A stretch of DNA of 64,000 nt from contig MGMF01000020.1 in NCBI GenBank assembly GCA_001796335.1, positions 1 through 64,000 of the forward strand. The letters run 5' to 3'. The stretch comes from Chloroflexi bacterium GWB2_49_20 (lineage in GTDB: Bacteria > Chloroflexota > Anaerolineae > Anaerolineales > Villigracilaceae). Both the position numbers and the translations under genes were made by a program. This document shows positions 8,788 to 18,342 of this stretch, piece by piece; positions within the stretch are counted from its first letter, which is position 1, and each line of letters opens with the position of its first letter. The notes beneath the pieces were generated by a model. It searched no databases. It was given only the letters and a program-made list of their open reading frames with translations, and was not told where the DNA came from.

Positions 8788-10407
8788 ATGAGTATGAGTA
8801 ATTACGTCAAGATCTTCGACACCACTTTAAGAGACGGCGAACAATCCCCCGGTGCGAGCATGACTTCCACTGAGAAGTTGGAATTGGCGCGCAACCTGGC
8901 TCGACTTGGCGTTGACATAATTGAAGCGGGTTTCCCGGCTGCCTCACCCGATGACCTGGAAGCCGTCCGCCTCATAGCGAATGAGGTTGGCAACCCCCCG
9001 TCTGGGGAGGAACAGACACAAGTTCCAGTGATCTGCGGACTGGCACGCGCCACAAGAGGTGATATCGATAAAGCTTGGGAAGCGGTCAAAGGGGCGCAAA
9101 AGCCACGCATCCACACTTTTTTGGCCACATCTGAAATCCATATGAAGCAAAAGCTCAGGATGGACCGTGAACAGGTGGTTGAGCAGGCGGCAGAGATGGT
9201 GGCGTACGCCCGTTCATTATGTGACAATGTAGAGTTTAGTCCCGAGGACGCTGGGCGTTCAGACCCTAATTTTCTATACATTGTTTTGGGAGAGGCTATC
9301 AAAGCGGGTGCGACCACACTCAACATCCCAGACACGGTCGGTTACACCATGCCCGAGGAGTTTGGTGCACTTATTGCAGGTATTATAGCCAACACTTCCG
9401 GAATGAGCGATGAGATCACCATCTCGGTTCATACTCACGATGACCTGGGATTGGCAACAGCTAACGCATTGGCCGGTATTCATGCGGGTGCACGTCAGGC
9501 TGAAGTGACCATTAACGGCATTGGCGAACGGGCGGGAAACACCTCACTTGAGGAAGTTGTCATGGCCCTCAAAACTCGCTTTCCTGTCTATGCTCTGGAA
9601 ACGGGGATTGATACCACTCAGATTTCCCGCCTCAGCAAGCTAGTCAGCAAATTCACGGGTATCCCGGTCCAACCCAACAAAGCGATTGTTGGCGCAAATG
9701 CCTTTACGCACGAGGCAGGCATCCACCAGGACGGAATGCTCAAAAGCAATCAGACCTATGAGATCATGCGACCCGAAGACGTGGGTGTTAACCAGACCCA
9801 GCTGGTGCTTGGTAAGCACTCCGGTCGTCACGCCCTGCGTGTCCGGCTGGCCGAAATGGGCCACGTACTGGATGAAGTCGAACTTGACCAAGCCTTCACC
9901 CGTTTCAAGGAACTGACTGACCGCAAGAAAGTCGCCACTTATGCAGACCTCGAAGCCTTGATAGCTGATGAGTTTTACCAGCCGCTTTCGGTTTACACAC
10001 TGGACGGTTTGCAGGTGACATGCGGAACGATGGGTATGCCAACTGCCACAGTGAGGCTGAAAGGCCCGGACGGAGAGGTTCACACCCAGGCTTCGATAGG
10101 CACCGGCCCGGTTGATGCGACTTATAAGGCTATTAACACCATTGTCAATAAGGGCAACACACTAATTGAATTCAATATCCACGCCATTACAGAAGGCATA
10201 GATGCCCTCGGCGAAGTCACTGTACGCATCCAGGGTAACAACGGCCACCAGTCGATGGATGCCCAAAAAGAACTGTCCTACAGCCGTATCTACAGTGGAC
10301 ACGGCGCCGACACCGACATCATTGTAGCCAGCGCCAAAGCCTACATCAATGCCCTCAATAAGTTGTTTATTTTGCAAACCGAGATGGAAACTGTCCGGAG
10401 TGTCTAA
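8788..10407 (+). CDS. leuA: 2-Isopropylmalate synthase (LeuA)
   Basis: A 539-aa enzyme that condenses acetyl-CoA with 2-oxoisovalerate, the committed step to leucine. The catalytic HMGL-like barrel opens with [13 protein letters not shown] and has [14 protein letters not shown] with the metal-binding His pair. A full C-terminal LeuA regulatory/dimer domain (about 395-530) is present, so leucine feedback inhibition is expected. An ATG six bases downstream (MSNYVKIF) is an equally good start, and neither has a strong ribosome-binding site. A hairpin (8748-8753 with 8772-8777) sits in the short gap after ilvC. Confidence 0.95.
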   Translation: MSMSNYVKIFDTTLRDGEQSPGASMTSTEKLELARNLARLGVDIIEAGFPAASPDDLEAVRLIANEVGNPPSGEEQTQVPVICGLARATRGDIDKAWEAVKGAQKPRIHTFLATSEIHMKQKLRMDREQVVEQAAEMVAYARSLCDNVEFSPEDAGRSDPNFLYIVLGEAIKAGATTLNIPDTVGYTMPEEFGALIAGIIANTSGMSDEITISVHTHDDLGLATANALAGIHAGARQAEVTINGIGERAGNTSLEEVVMALKTRFPVYALETGIDTTQISRLSKLVSKFTGIPVQPNKAIVGANAFTHEAGIHQDGMLKSNQTYEIMRPEDVGVNQTQLVLGKHSGRHALRVRLAEMGHVLDEVELDQAFTRFKELTDRKKVATYADLEALIADEFYQPLSVYTLDGLQVTCGTMGMPTATVRLKGPDGEVHTQASIGTGPVDATYKAINTIVNKGNTLIEFNIHAITEGIDALGEVTVRIQGNNGHQSMDAQKELSYSRIYSGHGADTDIIVASAKAYINALNKLFILQTEMETVRSV

Positions 10408-10454
10408 AAAGACTATCTGGCCGAATAACCCAACGTATTCAAGGAGAAATCACC

Positions 10455-10622
10455 ATGAAACCACCGAAAGAAAAAGTTGAAGATGTCCAGGCCCCGATCT
10501 TTGACCCATTTCCTGAACCAAATACCATGCCATCAGGTTGGGATTTGAGCGGGCTTATCCCGGACACGCGGCCATGCTCCCCTTCACCAGCAGAAAATTC
10601 TGCTGCCACAACCACAAAATAA
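10455..10622 (+). CDS. Small proline-rich protein of unknown function
   Basis: A 55-codon ORF between leuA and leuC. Its AAGGAG ribosome-binding site is eight bases before the ATG, stronger than those of its neighbours. The predicted peptide is hydrophilic and rich in Pro, Ser and Glu (KPPKEKVEDVQAPIFDPFPE near the start), with no membrane segment or recognised domain. It lies in the operon with gaps of 47 and 64 bp. It may be a genuine accessory peptide of the isopropylmalate pathway or a chance ORF. I do not recognise the family. Confidence 0.5.
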   Translation: MKPPKEKVEDVQAPIFDPFPEPNTMPSGWDLSGLIPDTRPCSPSPAENSAATTTK

Positions 10623-10686
10623 TCGATAAGAGCATAAAGCGTGAAAAAAATCTTTTCTTTCTTTGCATACATGACTGAAAAAAATT

Positions 10687-12090
10687 ATGGCAAATAACAT
10701 CTTTGAAAAAATCTGGTCTTCGCATGTTGTCAGCCAACAACCCGACTCCCCGGCCATCCTCTATATTGACCTGCACCTCATCCACGAGGTGACCTCGCCT
10801 CAGGCTTTCACCAGCCTCCGCAATCTGGGTCTGAAAGTTCGCCGATCGGACAGAACCTTTGCCACGATAGACCACTCCTCGCCAACACACTCCCCGTCCA
10901 TTCCGATTGCAGACCCCATCGCTGCGGCCCAGATCCGTCAGATGGAAGTCAACGCAGCCGAATTCGGCGTCACACTCTATGGTCTGGACAGTCCAAAACG
11001 TGGCATCGTCCATGTGATCGGCCCTGAATTGGGACTGACCCAACCGGGAATGACCATCGTATGTGGTGACAGCCACACCGCCACACATGGAGCCTTTGGT
11101 GCGCTGGCCTTCGGGATTGGCACTTCTGAAGTCGAGCATGTGTTGGCAACTCAGTGCCTGCTTCAGCGTAAGCCCAAAACCTTCGAAATCCGTGTGGACG
11201 GGAGACTCTCCAAAGGTGTTTCAGCGAAAGACATAATCCTTGCACTAATTGCCAAAATCGGCATCGGCGGAGGAACCGAGCATATCTTCGAGTACACCGG
11301 CGAGGCCATTCGTGCACTATCGATGGAAGAGCGGATGACCATTTGCAATATGTCCATCGAAGGCGGCGCACGCGCCGGGTTGATTGCTCCTGACGAAACC
11401 ACCTTTAAGTATCTGAACGGGCGTGAGTATGTCCCCAAAGGTGCAGATTGGGATGCCGCCCTAGCCCGCTGGAAATCGCTACCCAGTGATGAAGATGCGA
11501 CTTACGATAAATCCATCACTCTGGATGCCTCCAACCTGGGACCGATGATCACTTACGGGACCAACCCTGGTATGGGGATGAAGATCAGCGATCATATCCC
11601 TGACCCAGCATCATACAGCGATCCTTCCCAAAAATCCGCGCTTGAAAAGGCACTCGCTTACATGAACTTACAGCCTGGCCAGGTGTTGCTCGGCAAGAAA
11701 GTGGACGTGGTCTTTATCGGCAGTTGTACCAACTCGCGCATCACAGACTTGCGACAGGCCGCAACCTTACTAAAAGGTCGCAAAGTTGCTGAACAAGTGC
11801 GCGTCATGGTCGTGCCAGGTTCCCAACAGGTTAAGAAGCAAGCTGAGGCTGAAGGTCTTGATAAAATCTTCAAAGAAGCCGGGGCTGACTGGCGTGAACC
11901 AGGCTGCTCAATGTGCCTGGCAATGAATGGGGATCAGCTTGAGCCCGGTCAGTACGCGGTCAGCGCCAGTAACCGCAACTTTGAAGGACGCCAGGGTAAA
12001 GGTGGACGCACCTTCCTGGCTTCACCATTGACCGCCGCCGCCACTGCCATCACAGGCCAGATCACCGACGTACGAACAATTATGCCATGA
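10687..12090 (+). CDS. leuC: 3-Isopropylmalate dehydratase large subunit (LeuC)
   Basis: A 467-aa aconitase-superfamily subunit that, with LeuD, interconverts 2- and 3-isopropylmalate. It has [20 protein letters not shown] near residue 130. The [4Fe-4S] cysteines lie in [13 protein letters not shown] and GCSMCLAMN. Length is normal for the bacterial LeuC (about 465-470 aa). The gene follows the 55-aa ORF, and leuD starts 129 bp later. The gap holds an inverted repeat (ACGGATTGC/GCAATCCGT) that may be a processing hairpin. Confidence 0.96.
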   Translation: MANNIFEKIWSSHVVSQQPDSPAILYIDLHLIHEVTSPQAFTSLRNLGLKVRRSDRTFATIDHSSPTHSPSIPIADPIAAAQIRQMEVNAAEFGVTLYGLDSPKRGIVHVIGPELGLTQPGMTIVCGDSHTATHGAFGALAFGIGTSEVEHVLATQCLLQRKPKTFEIRVDGRLSKGVSAKDIILALIAKIGIGGGTEHIFEYTGEAIRALSMEERMTICNMSIEGGARAGLIAPDETTFKYLNGREYVPKGADWDAALARWKSLPSDEDATYDKSITLDASNLGPMITYGTNPGMGMKISDHIPDPASYSDPSQKSALEKALAYMNLQPGQVLLGKKVDVVFIGSCTNSRITDLRQAATLLKGRKVAEQVRVMVVPGSQQVKKQAEAEGLDKIFKEAGADWREPGCSMCLAMNGDQLEPGQYAVSASNRNFEGRQGKGGRTFLASPLTAAATAITGQITDVRTIMP

Positions 12091-12219
12091 GCAATACCGG
12101 CAGAAGCCCGGTTATGTAAATACGGATTGCTATTTACTCATTCAAAAACCGGCTGTATTTGGTGAACCGCAATCCGTTGAAACAATCTTATATTTAACTA
12201 CACGAATTAAGGAATTTTT

Positions 12220-12804
12220 ATGGCTCAATTTACAACACTTACATCCCGCGTAGTTCCACTGCCAATTGAAAATGTGGACACGGATCAGATCATCCCAGCG
12301 CGCTTCTTGAAAGCTACTGACAAAAACGGCATGGGTGATGCCCTGTTCTCCGATTGGCGCTACAGTCCGGACGGCAGTCCCAGGCCAGAGTTCGTGCTTA
12401 ACGATCCCAAATATCAGGGCGCGCAAATTCTCTTGGCCGGAGACAATTTCGGTTGTGGTTCAAGCCGGGAGCACGCTCCCTGGGCGTTGACCGGCTACGG
12501 GTTTCGGGCTGTGATCAGCACTTCCTTCGCTGACATATTTCGTAGCAATGCACTTAAGAACGGCCTCCTACCCATCATCGTCGATGCCGATACACATGCA
12601 GCCATGTTCGATTTAGTGGAAGAAGCTCCGAATGTAAAAATCACTATTAACCTGGAAACGCAAACTGCTACAATGCCTGGCGGATGGACCGTTCCATTCT
12701 CCATTGACATGTTTTCCAGGACCTGCCTGCTCAAAGGCGTGGATTTGTTGGGATATATCATGAGTTTTGAATCAGAAATCGAGGCATACGAAGCAACCCA
12801 TTGA
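12220..12804 (+). CDS. leuD: 3-Isopropylmalate dehydratase small subunit (LeuD)
   Basis: A 194-aa swivelling-domain partner of LeuC. The substrate-binding loop NFGCGSSREHAPWAL is intact, as is the N-terminal VPLPIENVDTDQIIPARFL. Length fits the E. coli-like LeuD of about 200 aa, not the shorter archaeal type. TTAAGGAATTTTT precedes the ATG. It follows leuC and precedes cimA. Confidence 0.96.
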   Translation: MAQFTTLTSRVVPLPIENVDTDQIIPARFLKATDKNGMGDALFSDWRYSPDGSPRPEFVLNDPKYQGAQILLAGDNFGCGSSREHAPWALTGYGFRAVISTSFADIFRSNALKNGLLPIIVDADTHAAMFDLVEEAPNVKITINLETQTATMPGGWTVPFSIDMFSRTCLLKGVDLLGYIMSFESEIEAYEATH

Positions 12805-12880
12805 TCCACGAAGGGCAGCCCGGGACTCTAGGTTGGCTGTTGGTTTTGCACCATGCACTTCGTGACTTCGTAAAAAAATT

Positions 12881-14437
12881 ATGACCATTCAAATTTACGA
12901 CACTACCCTGCGCGACGGTACCCAATCCGAAGGATTTAATCTGTCCAGTAATGACAAGATCCGCATCGCCAGGCGCATCGATGCTCTGGGAGTAACCTTC
13001 ATAGAAGGCGGCTGGCCAGGCTCCAACCCCACGGATGCAGAGTTTTTCGAACGCGCCCGCGATTATGAATGGCAAAACGCCATCATTACCGCTTTCGGCT
13101 CAACCTGCCGGGTTAAAGGCGGTCCAGAGGATGACTCCAACATCCAGGCTTTGCTCAATTCACATACACTGGTTTGCACTATTTTTGGAAAAACCTGGAA
13201 CCTGCATGTAACAGAAGTTCTACATACTACCTTTGAAGATAACCTGCGCATCATCGAGCAGTCGGTTGCCTTCCTCCGTGCCGAATGTCGTCGCGTCATA
13301 TACGACGCCGAGCATTTTTTTCAAGGCTACAAGTCCGACCCATCCTATGCCCTGGAGACATTAAATGCCGCCATCCGGGGTGGGGCTGAGACGGTCGTCC
13401 TGTGTGACACCAACGGTGGGACCATGCCCTGGGAAATGGAACGCATCATCCAGGAGCTGGGTACCAATCTTGCTCACCCGTTCGGAATCCACGCGCATAA
13501 CGATTCTGAATGCGCTGTTATTAACTCGCTGGTTGCTGTGCGTGAAGGGGCGATCCAAGTACAGGGTACGATCAACGGCATTGGTGAACGTTGCGGCAAT
13601 GCCAACCTGTGCTCGATCATCGCCGATCTTGAACTCAAAATGGACAAACGCTGCCTGCCCGAGGGAAAACTGTCCAATCTCTATGAGCTGTCACATTTCA
13701 TCAACGAAGTTGCCAATATCACCCCTGACGAACACCTGCCTTTTGTAGGCAAGTCTGCTTTTGCGCACAAGGGAGGCGTCCACGTGGCGGCCATGCGACG
13801 CTCCGTGCAGTCCTACCAGCACATCAATCCGGAGAAAGTCGGAAACAAAATGCGTGTGGTTGTCTCCGACCTTTCAGGGCGCGGCAACATTATAAGCAAG
13901 GCCGAGGAACACGGGGTGGAAGTGGAAAGCAACACCGATGTGATGACAGTACTTAACGACGTGAAAGAACTTGAAGCACAGGGCTTCTCCTTCGAGGCCG
14001 CCGAAGCATCTGTAGCGATGATGCTCAAGCGCCAGCAGTCCGACTACAAACCTCCATTTGAGCTGGTGGATTTCTCTGTCAACGTCGAACATCGCCAGGG
14101 CCGGGGTATCTTCGCTGAAGCGACTGTCAAAGTCAAGGTGGATGGAGAGATCCTTCACACCGCGGCTGAAGGAAATGGCCCTGTCAATGCTTTAGATATT
14201 GCCCTGCGCAAAGCCCTTCAGCCAATTTACCCTCAACTGGCTTCATTTCAACTTGCAGATTATAAGGTTCGCATACTGGACGGTGAAAATGGTACCCATG
14301 CCATCACACGCGTGCTCATTGATACCCAAAACGGCAACAAGCGCTGGAGCACGGTTGGCGCCAGTGGCAACATCATCGAAGCATCCTGGTGGGCACTAGC
14401 TGATTCGGTGGAATACGGATTGATGGTTGCACATTAA
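12881..14437 (+). CDS. cimA: Citramalate synthase (CimA)
   Basis: A 518-aa HMGL-like enzyme related to LeuA that condenses acetyl-CoA with pyruvate. This gives 2-oxobutyrate for isoleucine without threonine deaminase. It opens YDTTLRDGTQSEGFNLS and contains FIEGGWPGSNPTD, both characteristic of the CimA/LeuA2 subgroup. HAHNDSECAVINSL carries the metal-binding histidines. A C-terminal regulatory domain is present (about 390-515), so feedback control is likely. LeuC, LeuD and LeuB encoded around it also act on the citramalate intermediates, which explains its place in the operon. A leucine-pathway role is less likely because leuA is already present. Confidence 0.93.
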   Translation: MTIQIYDTTLRDGTQSEGFNLSSNDKIRIARRIDALGVTFIEGGWPGSNPTDAEFFERARDYEWQNAIITAFGSTCRVKGGPEDDSNIQALLNSHTLVCTIFGKTWNLHVTEVLHTTFEDNLRIIEQSVAFLRAECRRVIYDAEHFFQGYKSDPSYALETLNAAIRGGAETVVLCDTNGGTMPWEMERIIQELGTNLAHPFGIHAHNDSECAVINSLVAVREGAIQVQGTINGIGERCGNANLCSIIADLELKMDKRCLPEGKLSNLYELSHFINEVANITPDEHLPFVGKSAFAHKGGVHVAAMRRSVQSYQHINPEKVGNKMRVVVSDLSGRGNIISKAEEHGVEVESNTDVMTVLNDVKELEAQGFSFEAAEASVAMMLKRQQSDYKPPFELVDFSVNVEHRQGRGIFAEATVKVKVDGEILHTAAEGNGPVNALDIALRKALQPIYPQLASFQLADYKVRILDGENGTHAITRVLIDTQNGNKRWSTVGASGNIIEASWWALADSVEYGLMVAH

Positions 14438-14507
14438 ATTATAGTAAGGGCATACAGGATAGATCACAGAATTAAATCATTTCATTGTCCCGAAGTGCTC
14501 CTACAGA

Positions 14508-15578
14508 ATGGAAAAATTCATGAAAGCAAAAATAACTCTCCTCCCCGGCGACGGTATCGGCCCAGAAGTTGTGGCTGAGGCTGTGCGGGTTTTGGAAACT
14601 ATCGCAAGCAAATTCGGACACACCTTTACCTTCATTGAGCGCTTGATGGGCGGTTGTTCGATTGACAAATACGGATCCTCGCTTATTGATGAAACCCTGG
14701 CCGATTGCCAGGCTTCGGATGCAGTCCTTCTGGGTTCAGTCGGTGGCCCAAAATGGGATGATCCCATTGCCAAAGATCGCCCGGAACGTGGATTGCTGGC
14801 CCTGCGCAAGGGGTTGGGGGTGTTCGCCAACTTGCGACCGGTTAAGGTCCACCCTGCCCTGATCGAGTGGTCACCTCTCAAGCCTGAGAAACTCACAGGC
14901 GTAGATTTCCTGGTTCTTCGGGAACTGACAGGTGGCCTTTATTTCGGGTGGCCCAAAGGCCGTGATGTAAAAGACGGCCGCGAGCGGGCGGTGGACACAC
15001 TCGAATATTATGATTATGAGATCAAGCGAGTGCTGGATTTGGCTTTCAAACTTGCCAGGCAACGCAAGAAAAAAGTCACATCCGTGGATAAGGCCAACGT
15101 ACTCGAGTCTTCACGTTTGTGGCGTCAAATTGCGACCAAAATCGGAGCGGAGCATCCCGATGTGGAGTTGGAGCATATGCTGGTCGATACAGCCTCCATG
15201 CGCCTGATCACCGCTCCCGCCTTGATGGATATTATCGTCACTGAGAATATGTTCGGCGACATTCTCACTGACGAGGCATCCGTTTTAGCGGGATCAATGG
15301 GGATGTTGCCTTCGGCCAGCTTAGGGTCGTCGGGACCCGGATTATATGAACCGATCCACGGTTCAGCTCCAGATATTGCCGGGATGGGCATCGCCAATCC
15401 GATTGGCACCATCCTGTCGTCAGCAATGTTGCTGCGACATTCGTTGGGATTGGAAGTCGAAGCTGCCTCCATCGAAAAAGCTGTAGATGAGTCTATCACG
15501 GAAGGTTGCCGAACTTTGGACGTGGGCGGCAAGTTAATTACCCGCCAGATGGCAGATGAAATCATAAAGCGTTTGTAA
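14508..15578 (+). CDS. leuB: 3-Isopropylmalate dehydrogenase (LeuB)
   Basis: A 356-aa NAD-dependent beta-decarboxylating dehydrogenase acting on 3-isopropylmalate and probably methylmalate from the CimA route. [14 protein letters not shown] opens the fold. [26 protein letters not shown] and [14 protein letters not shown] are the conserved metal- and cofactor-binding regions. An alternative ATG at 14520 (MKAKITLL) gives the usual family start and 352 aa. Neither start has a clear ribosome-binding site. Confidence 0.95.
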   Translation: MEKFMKAKITLLPGDGIGPEVVAEAVRVLETIASKFGHTFTFIERLMGGCSIDKYGSSLIDETLADCQASDAVLLGSVGGPKWDDPIAKDRPERGLLALRKGLGVFANLRPVKVHPALIEWSPLKPEKLTGVDFLVLRELTGGLYFGWPKGRDVKDGRERAVDTLEYYDYEIKRVLDLAFKLARQRKKKVTSVDKANVLESSRLWRQIATKIGAEHPDVELEHMLVDTASMRLITAPALMDIIVTENMFGDILTDEASVLAGSMGMLPSASLGSSGPGLYEPIHGSAPDIAGMGIANPIGTILSSAMLLRHSLGLEVEAASIEKAVDESITEGCRTLDVGGKLITRQMADEIIKRL

Positions 15579-15605
15579 GCTTGTAAGGGTACATCGAGTT
15601 AGGTT

Positions 15606-15636
15606 CGCAGCTTGGTTGAGGAACCAAATCGCTGCG
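15606..15636 (+). other. Intercistronic hairpin leuB-ilvE
   Basis: CGCAGC and GCTGCG close a stem that encloses a second stem, TTGGTT with AACCAA, in the 87-bp gap before ilvE. No T-run follows, so it is not an obvious terminator. It may be an mRNA-stabilising or processing element. Confidence 0.4.
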
Positions 15637-15665
15637 TTATTACCAAAATTTAAAGGAGAAATCGT

Positions 15666-16634
15666 ATGGGCATGGAATCAAAATTTATCTGGATGGACGG
15701 CGAACTGATCGAGTTTGAAAAGGCGACCATCCACTTCCTTACGCCAGCGCTGCATTATGGTGCGGCTGTTTTTGAAGGCATCCGCGCCTACGCCACAGAC
15801 AAAGGACCGGCGGTATTCCGCTTGAAGGAACATGCTGAGCGCCTGATTGACTCAGCCCAGGTCTTTGGCTTCCGTGAACTGCCGTATGATGCAGCCGAGA
15901 TCGCCGAAGCCATCCGGCAGACCGTGCGGGCGAACGGGTTTGGAGATTGCTACATCCGCCCGCTGCTGTATCTGACTGGAGGTGGTTGGAACCTGAACGT
16001 GGACGGTGGCAAAGCCAGTCTGGCGATCGCGGTTTGGGAATGGGGCAATTACCTGGGTGAGGAAGCGCTCGAAAAGGGCATACGAGCCAATGTGTCGTCC
16101 TTCACCCGCCATCAACCTAACGTGATGATGACCAAGGCCAAGATCGCCGGAAATTATCCCAACAGCATCCTGGCCAAAACCGAATCAGTGCGTCTGGGTT
16201 TCGACGAAGCCATCATGCTCAATCCGCAGGGATTTGTAGCCGAATGCACCGGCGAGAATATTTTCGTGGTTCGTGAAGGCAGAATATTCACCCCGCCGTT
16301 GGCAGATATTCTCGAAGGCATCACAAGAGAATCCTTGATTACCATCGCCACTGATTTGGGATTCAAAGTGATCGAAACATTGATCTCACGTGATCAACTC
16401 TATGTGGCTGACGAAGTTTTTGTCAGCGGCACAGCCGCGGAGGTAATAGGCTTGAGCGAAATTGATTTTCGTAAGATCGGAGGCGGAAAAACCGGGCCAG
16501 TGACACGCTCAATCCAGAAGGTTTTCCATGATGTGATCCGCGGCAAGGATCCAGCTTACGATGGCTGGCTGGATTACGTGGAGATAAGCCTGCCTGTCAA
16601 GGTGGCCGTCGATTCATCAGCGAAGTTGTTGTGA
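15666..16634 (+). CDS. ilvE: Branched-chain amino acid aminotransferase (IlvE)
   Basis: A 322-aa class IV PLP aminotransferase that makes Val, Leu and Ile from their 2-oxo acids. The PLP lysine is K159 in MTKAKIAGNYPNS. HYGAAVFEGIRAY and ECTGENIFVVREG are typical of IlvE type I enzymes. AAAGGAGAAATCGT precedes the ATG. It is the last gene of the ilv-leu unit. A new promoter and leader follow after 26 bp. Confidence 0.95.
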   Translation: MGMESKFIWMDGELIEFEKATIHFLTPALHYGAAVFEGIRAYATDKGPAVFRLKEHAERLIDSAQVFGFRELPYDAAEIAEAIRQTVRANGFGDCYIRPLLYLTGGGWNLNVDGGKASLAIAVWEWGNYLGEEALEKGIRANVSSFTRHQPNVMMTKAKIAGNYPNSILAKTESVRLGFDEAIMLNPQGFVAECTGENIFVVREGRIFTPPLADILEGITRESLITIATDLGFKVIETLISRDQLYVADEVFVSGTAAEVIGLSEIDFRKIGGGKTGPVTRSIQKVFHDVIRGKDPAYDGWLDYVEISLPVKVAVDSSAKLL

Positions 16635-16660
16635 GAATTACTCACACTGGAAATTGCCTC

Positions 16661-16689
16661 TTGACGGTTCCCATATTTCAACATAGAAT
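16661..16689 (+). promoter_or_regulatory. Sigma70-type promoter of the aro unit
   Basis: TTGACG (16661-16666) and TAGAAT (16684-16689) are separated by 17 bp. Initiation 7-9 nt after the -10 falls at about 16696-16698, only a few bases before the leader peptide ATG at 16700. The leader would therefore be translated from a nearly leaderless transcript. Confidence 0.75.
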
Positions 16690-16699
16690 AACGGGCAAT

Positions 16700-16783
16700 A
16701 TGCAACAGTCCAACCGCTTCTTTTTTAGCACCTATTATTACGGCTCCCAAATCTGGCTGCCGTTGGTGGCGCTTAAAAAGTAG
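16700..16783 (+). CDS. Phe/Tyr leader peptide (attenuator)
   Basis: A 27-codon ORF between ilvE and aroH. It contains three consecutive Phe and three consecutive Tyr codons, RFFFSTYYYG (residues 6-15), and a Trp at 19. Such runs are known in pheA- and pheST-type leader peptides. It starts directly behind the aro promoter and is followed by an intrinsic terminator 21 nt after its stop, the layout of a translation-coupled attenuator. The genes downstream make chorismate and prephenate products. The Phe codon stretch (16714-16722) could pair with 16805-16812 of the terminator, but I cannot assign a definite antiterminator. Confidence 0.88.
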   Translation: MQQSNRFFFSTYYYGSQIWLPLVALKK

Positions 16784-16804
16784 GTGGTTTTCCTGCCCAT
16801 TTTG

Positions 16805-16834
16805 AAAGAGCGAGCCTAACGGCTCGCTCTTTTT
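16805..16834 (+). terminator. Attenuator terminator of the aro unit
   Basis: AAAGAGCGAGCC (16805-16816) pairs perfectly with GGCTCGCTCTTT (16821-16832) around the loop TAAC, and the T-run continues to 16834. It lies between the Phe/Tyr leader peptide and aroH, so it would end transcription when Phe- and Tyr-tRNA are plentiful. Confidence 0.93.
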
Positions 16835-16900
16835 GTTGGCTCCACCGGTCCTGCGTTTGGAATGAACTTTATTCAAATCAGGCAAAGAAAGGAAGGATTC

Positions 16901-17272
16901 ATGACCACTCGCGGAATTCGCGGCGCAATCACCTTGAAAGAAGATGAAAAAGCGGAACTACTTTTGGCTACACAGGAACTATTGACAGCTATCTTTGCGG
17001 CAAATCCCGATTTGCAGACAGAGGATATCGCCTCGGCCCTTTTTACGGTTACGGATGACATTACATCCGCCTTCCCTGCGCAGGCAGCCCGGCAAATCGG
17101 CTGGGACCTGGTCCCGATGATATGTACCCGCGAAATTCCAGTGCCGGACAGCCTGCCATTTTGTATCCGGGTGCTTATCCACTGGAACACCACTATTCAA
17201 CAATCCAAAATTCACCATGTTTTCCTACGCGATTCTGTCACATTACGACCAGACTTGACGGCACGCACTTAA
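16901..17272 (+). CDS. aroH: Chorismate mutase, AroH type
   Basis: A 123-aa monofunctional chorismate mutase of the trimeric B. subtilis AroH fold. It converts chorismate to prephenate for Phe and Tyr. The protein starts MTTRGIRGAI with R7. C75, E78 and R90 fall at the family's active-site positions, in MICTREIPV and CIRVLIHWN, and R64 corresponds to the other active-site Arg. The ATG at 16901 has AAGGAAGG just upstream. A start 39 bases earlier would lengthen the protein beyond the family norm. First structural gene of the aro unit. Confidence 0.93.
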   Translation: MTTRGIRGAITLKEDEKAELLLATQELLTAIFAANPDLQTEDIASALFTVTDDITSAFPAQAARQIGWDLVPMICTREIPVPDSLPFCIRVLIHWNTTIQQSKIHHVFLRDSVTLRPDLTART

Positions 17273-17298
17273 ATTTTTTGTTCAAAGGAAAAATCAAA

Positions 17299-18342
17299 AT
17301 GATGATCATAATGAAAAGCAATGCAACGCCCCAGGAAGTTGAGCATGTTATCGAGCATATCAAAGATGCTGGGCTATCAGTCCATCTTTCCCAGGGTGTC
17401 GAAGCAACCATTATCGGTGCCATCGGAGAAACCCACGACCTGCCGACCGATCAGTTCGAAGTGTTGGACGGGGTTGAGATGGTCCAACGTATTACCCAGC
17501 CGTACAAACTCGCTTCACGACAGTTCCATCCCGAGAACTCGATCTTTCCGCTTGACGGGTTTACCGTAGGCGGCGAGGTAATTTCCATCATCGCGGGACC
17601 TTGCGCAGTTGAGTCTCGCTCGCAGATCATCGATACAGCCTATGCCATCAAGGAGGCAGGCGCCAGCGCCTTGCGTGGAGGAGTCTTCAAACCACGTACC
17701 TCTCCGTATGCCTTCCAGGGATTGGGGGAAGAAGGGCTGGAATTGCTTGCCGAAGCGCGCGACCTGACCGGTCTCCCGATTGTGGTCGAGATTATGTCTC
17801 AAGTTCAGATAGACTTGATGCTCAAGTATGTGGATGTATTGCAAGTTGGTGCCCGTAACATGCAGAACTTCAACCTGCTGCAGGTTATTGGAGAGACGCA
17901 AATGCCGGTACTGCTCAAGCGCGGACTTTCTGCTTCCATCGAAGAACTACTAATGTCAGCCGAATACATTCTTGCAGGTGGAAACAACCAGGTTATACTG
18001 TGCGAACGCGGTATCCGCACCTTCGAGACCACCACCCGTAACACGACTGATATTAATGCCATTCCTGTGCTTAAGAATCTGACCCACCTGCCAGTTTTCC
18101 TCGACCCCAGTCATTCGACAGGCCACTTTGACTACGTAGCCGCTATCGCCCGTGCTGCAGTTGCCGCCGGTGCAGACGGTCTGATCGTTGAGGTCCACCC
18201 CGATCCTGTCCATGCCCTTTCTGATGGACGTCAGTCGCTCAAGCCCGAGAAATTCGCCGCGATGGTCAAACAGGTCGGCCAGATCGCTGAAGTCATGGGA
18301 CACCGCCTTGCTTCTGTCTCCCCGTTTCCTGTCCATGGATAA
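17299..18342 (+). CDS. aroF: DAHP synthase, type I-beta (AroF)
   Basis: A 347-aa 3-deoxy-7-phosphoheptulonate synthase, the first step of the shikimate pathway. Residues 1-70 form a ferredoxin-like (FL) regulatory domain (MKSNATPQEVEHVIEHIKDAG). The barrel begins near IIAGPCAVESRSQI and has RGGVFKPRTSPYAFQG and FLDPSHSTG. Such I-beta enzymes are controlled through the FL domain, often by Tyr. I chose ATG 17299, preceded by AAAGGAAAAA, over an upstream in-frame start that lies inside aroH. The end overlaps tyrA by 8 bp. Confidence 0.95.
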   Translation: MMIIMKSNATPQEVEHVIEHIKDAGLSVHLSQGVEATIIGAIGETHDLPTDQFEVLDGVEMVQRITQPYKLASRQFHPENSIFPLDGFTVGGEVISIIAGPCAVESRSQIIDTAYAIKEAGASALRGGVFKPRTSPYAFQGLGEEGLELLAEARDLTGLPIVVEIMSQVQIDLMLKYVDVLQVGARNMQNFNLLQVIGETQMPVLLKRGLSASIEELLMSAEYILAGGNNQVILCERGIRTFETTTRNTTDINAIPVLKNLTHLPVFLDPSHSTGHFDYVAAIARAAVAAGADGLIVEVHPDPVHALSDGRQSLKPEKFAAMVKQVGQIAEVMGHRLASVSPFPVHG

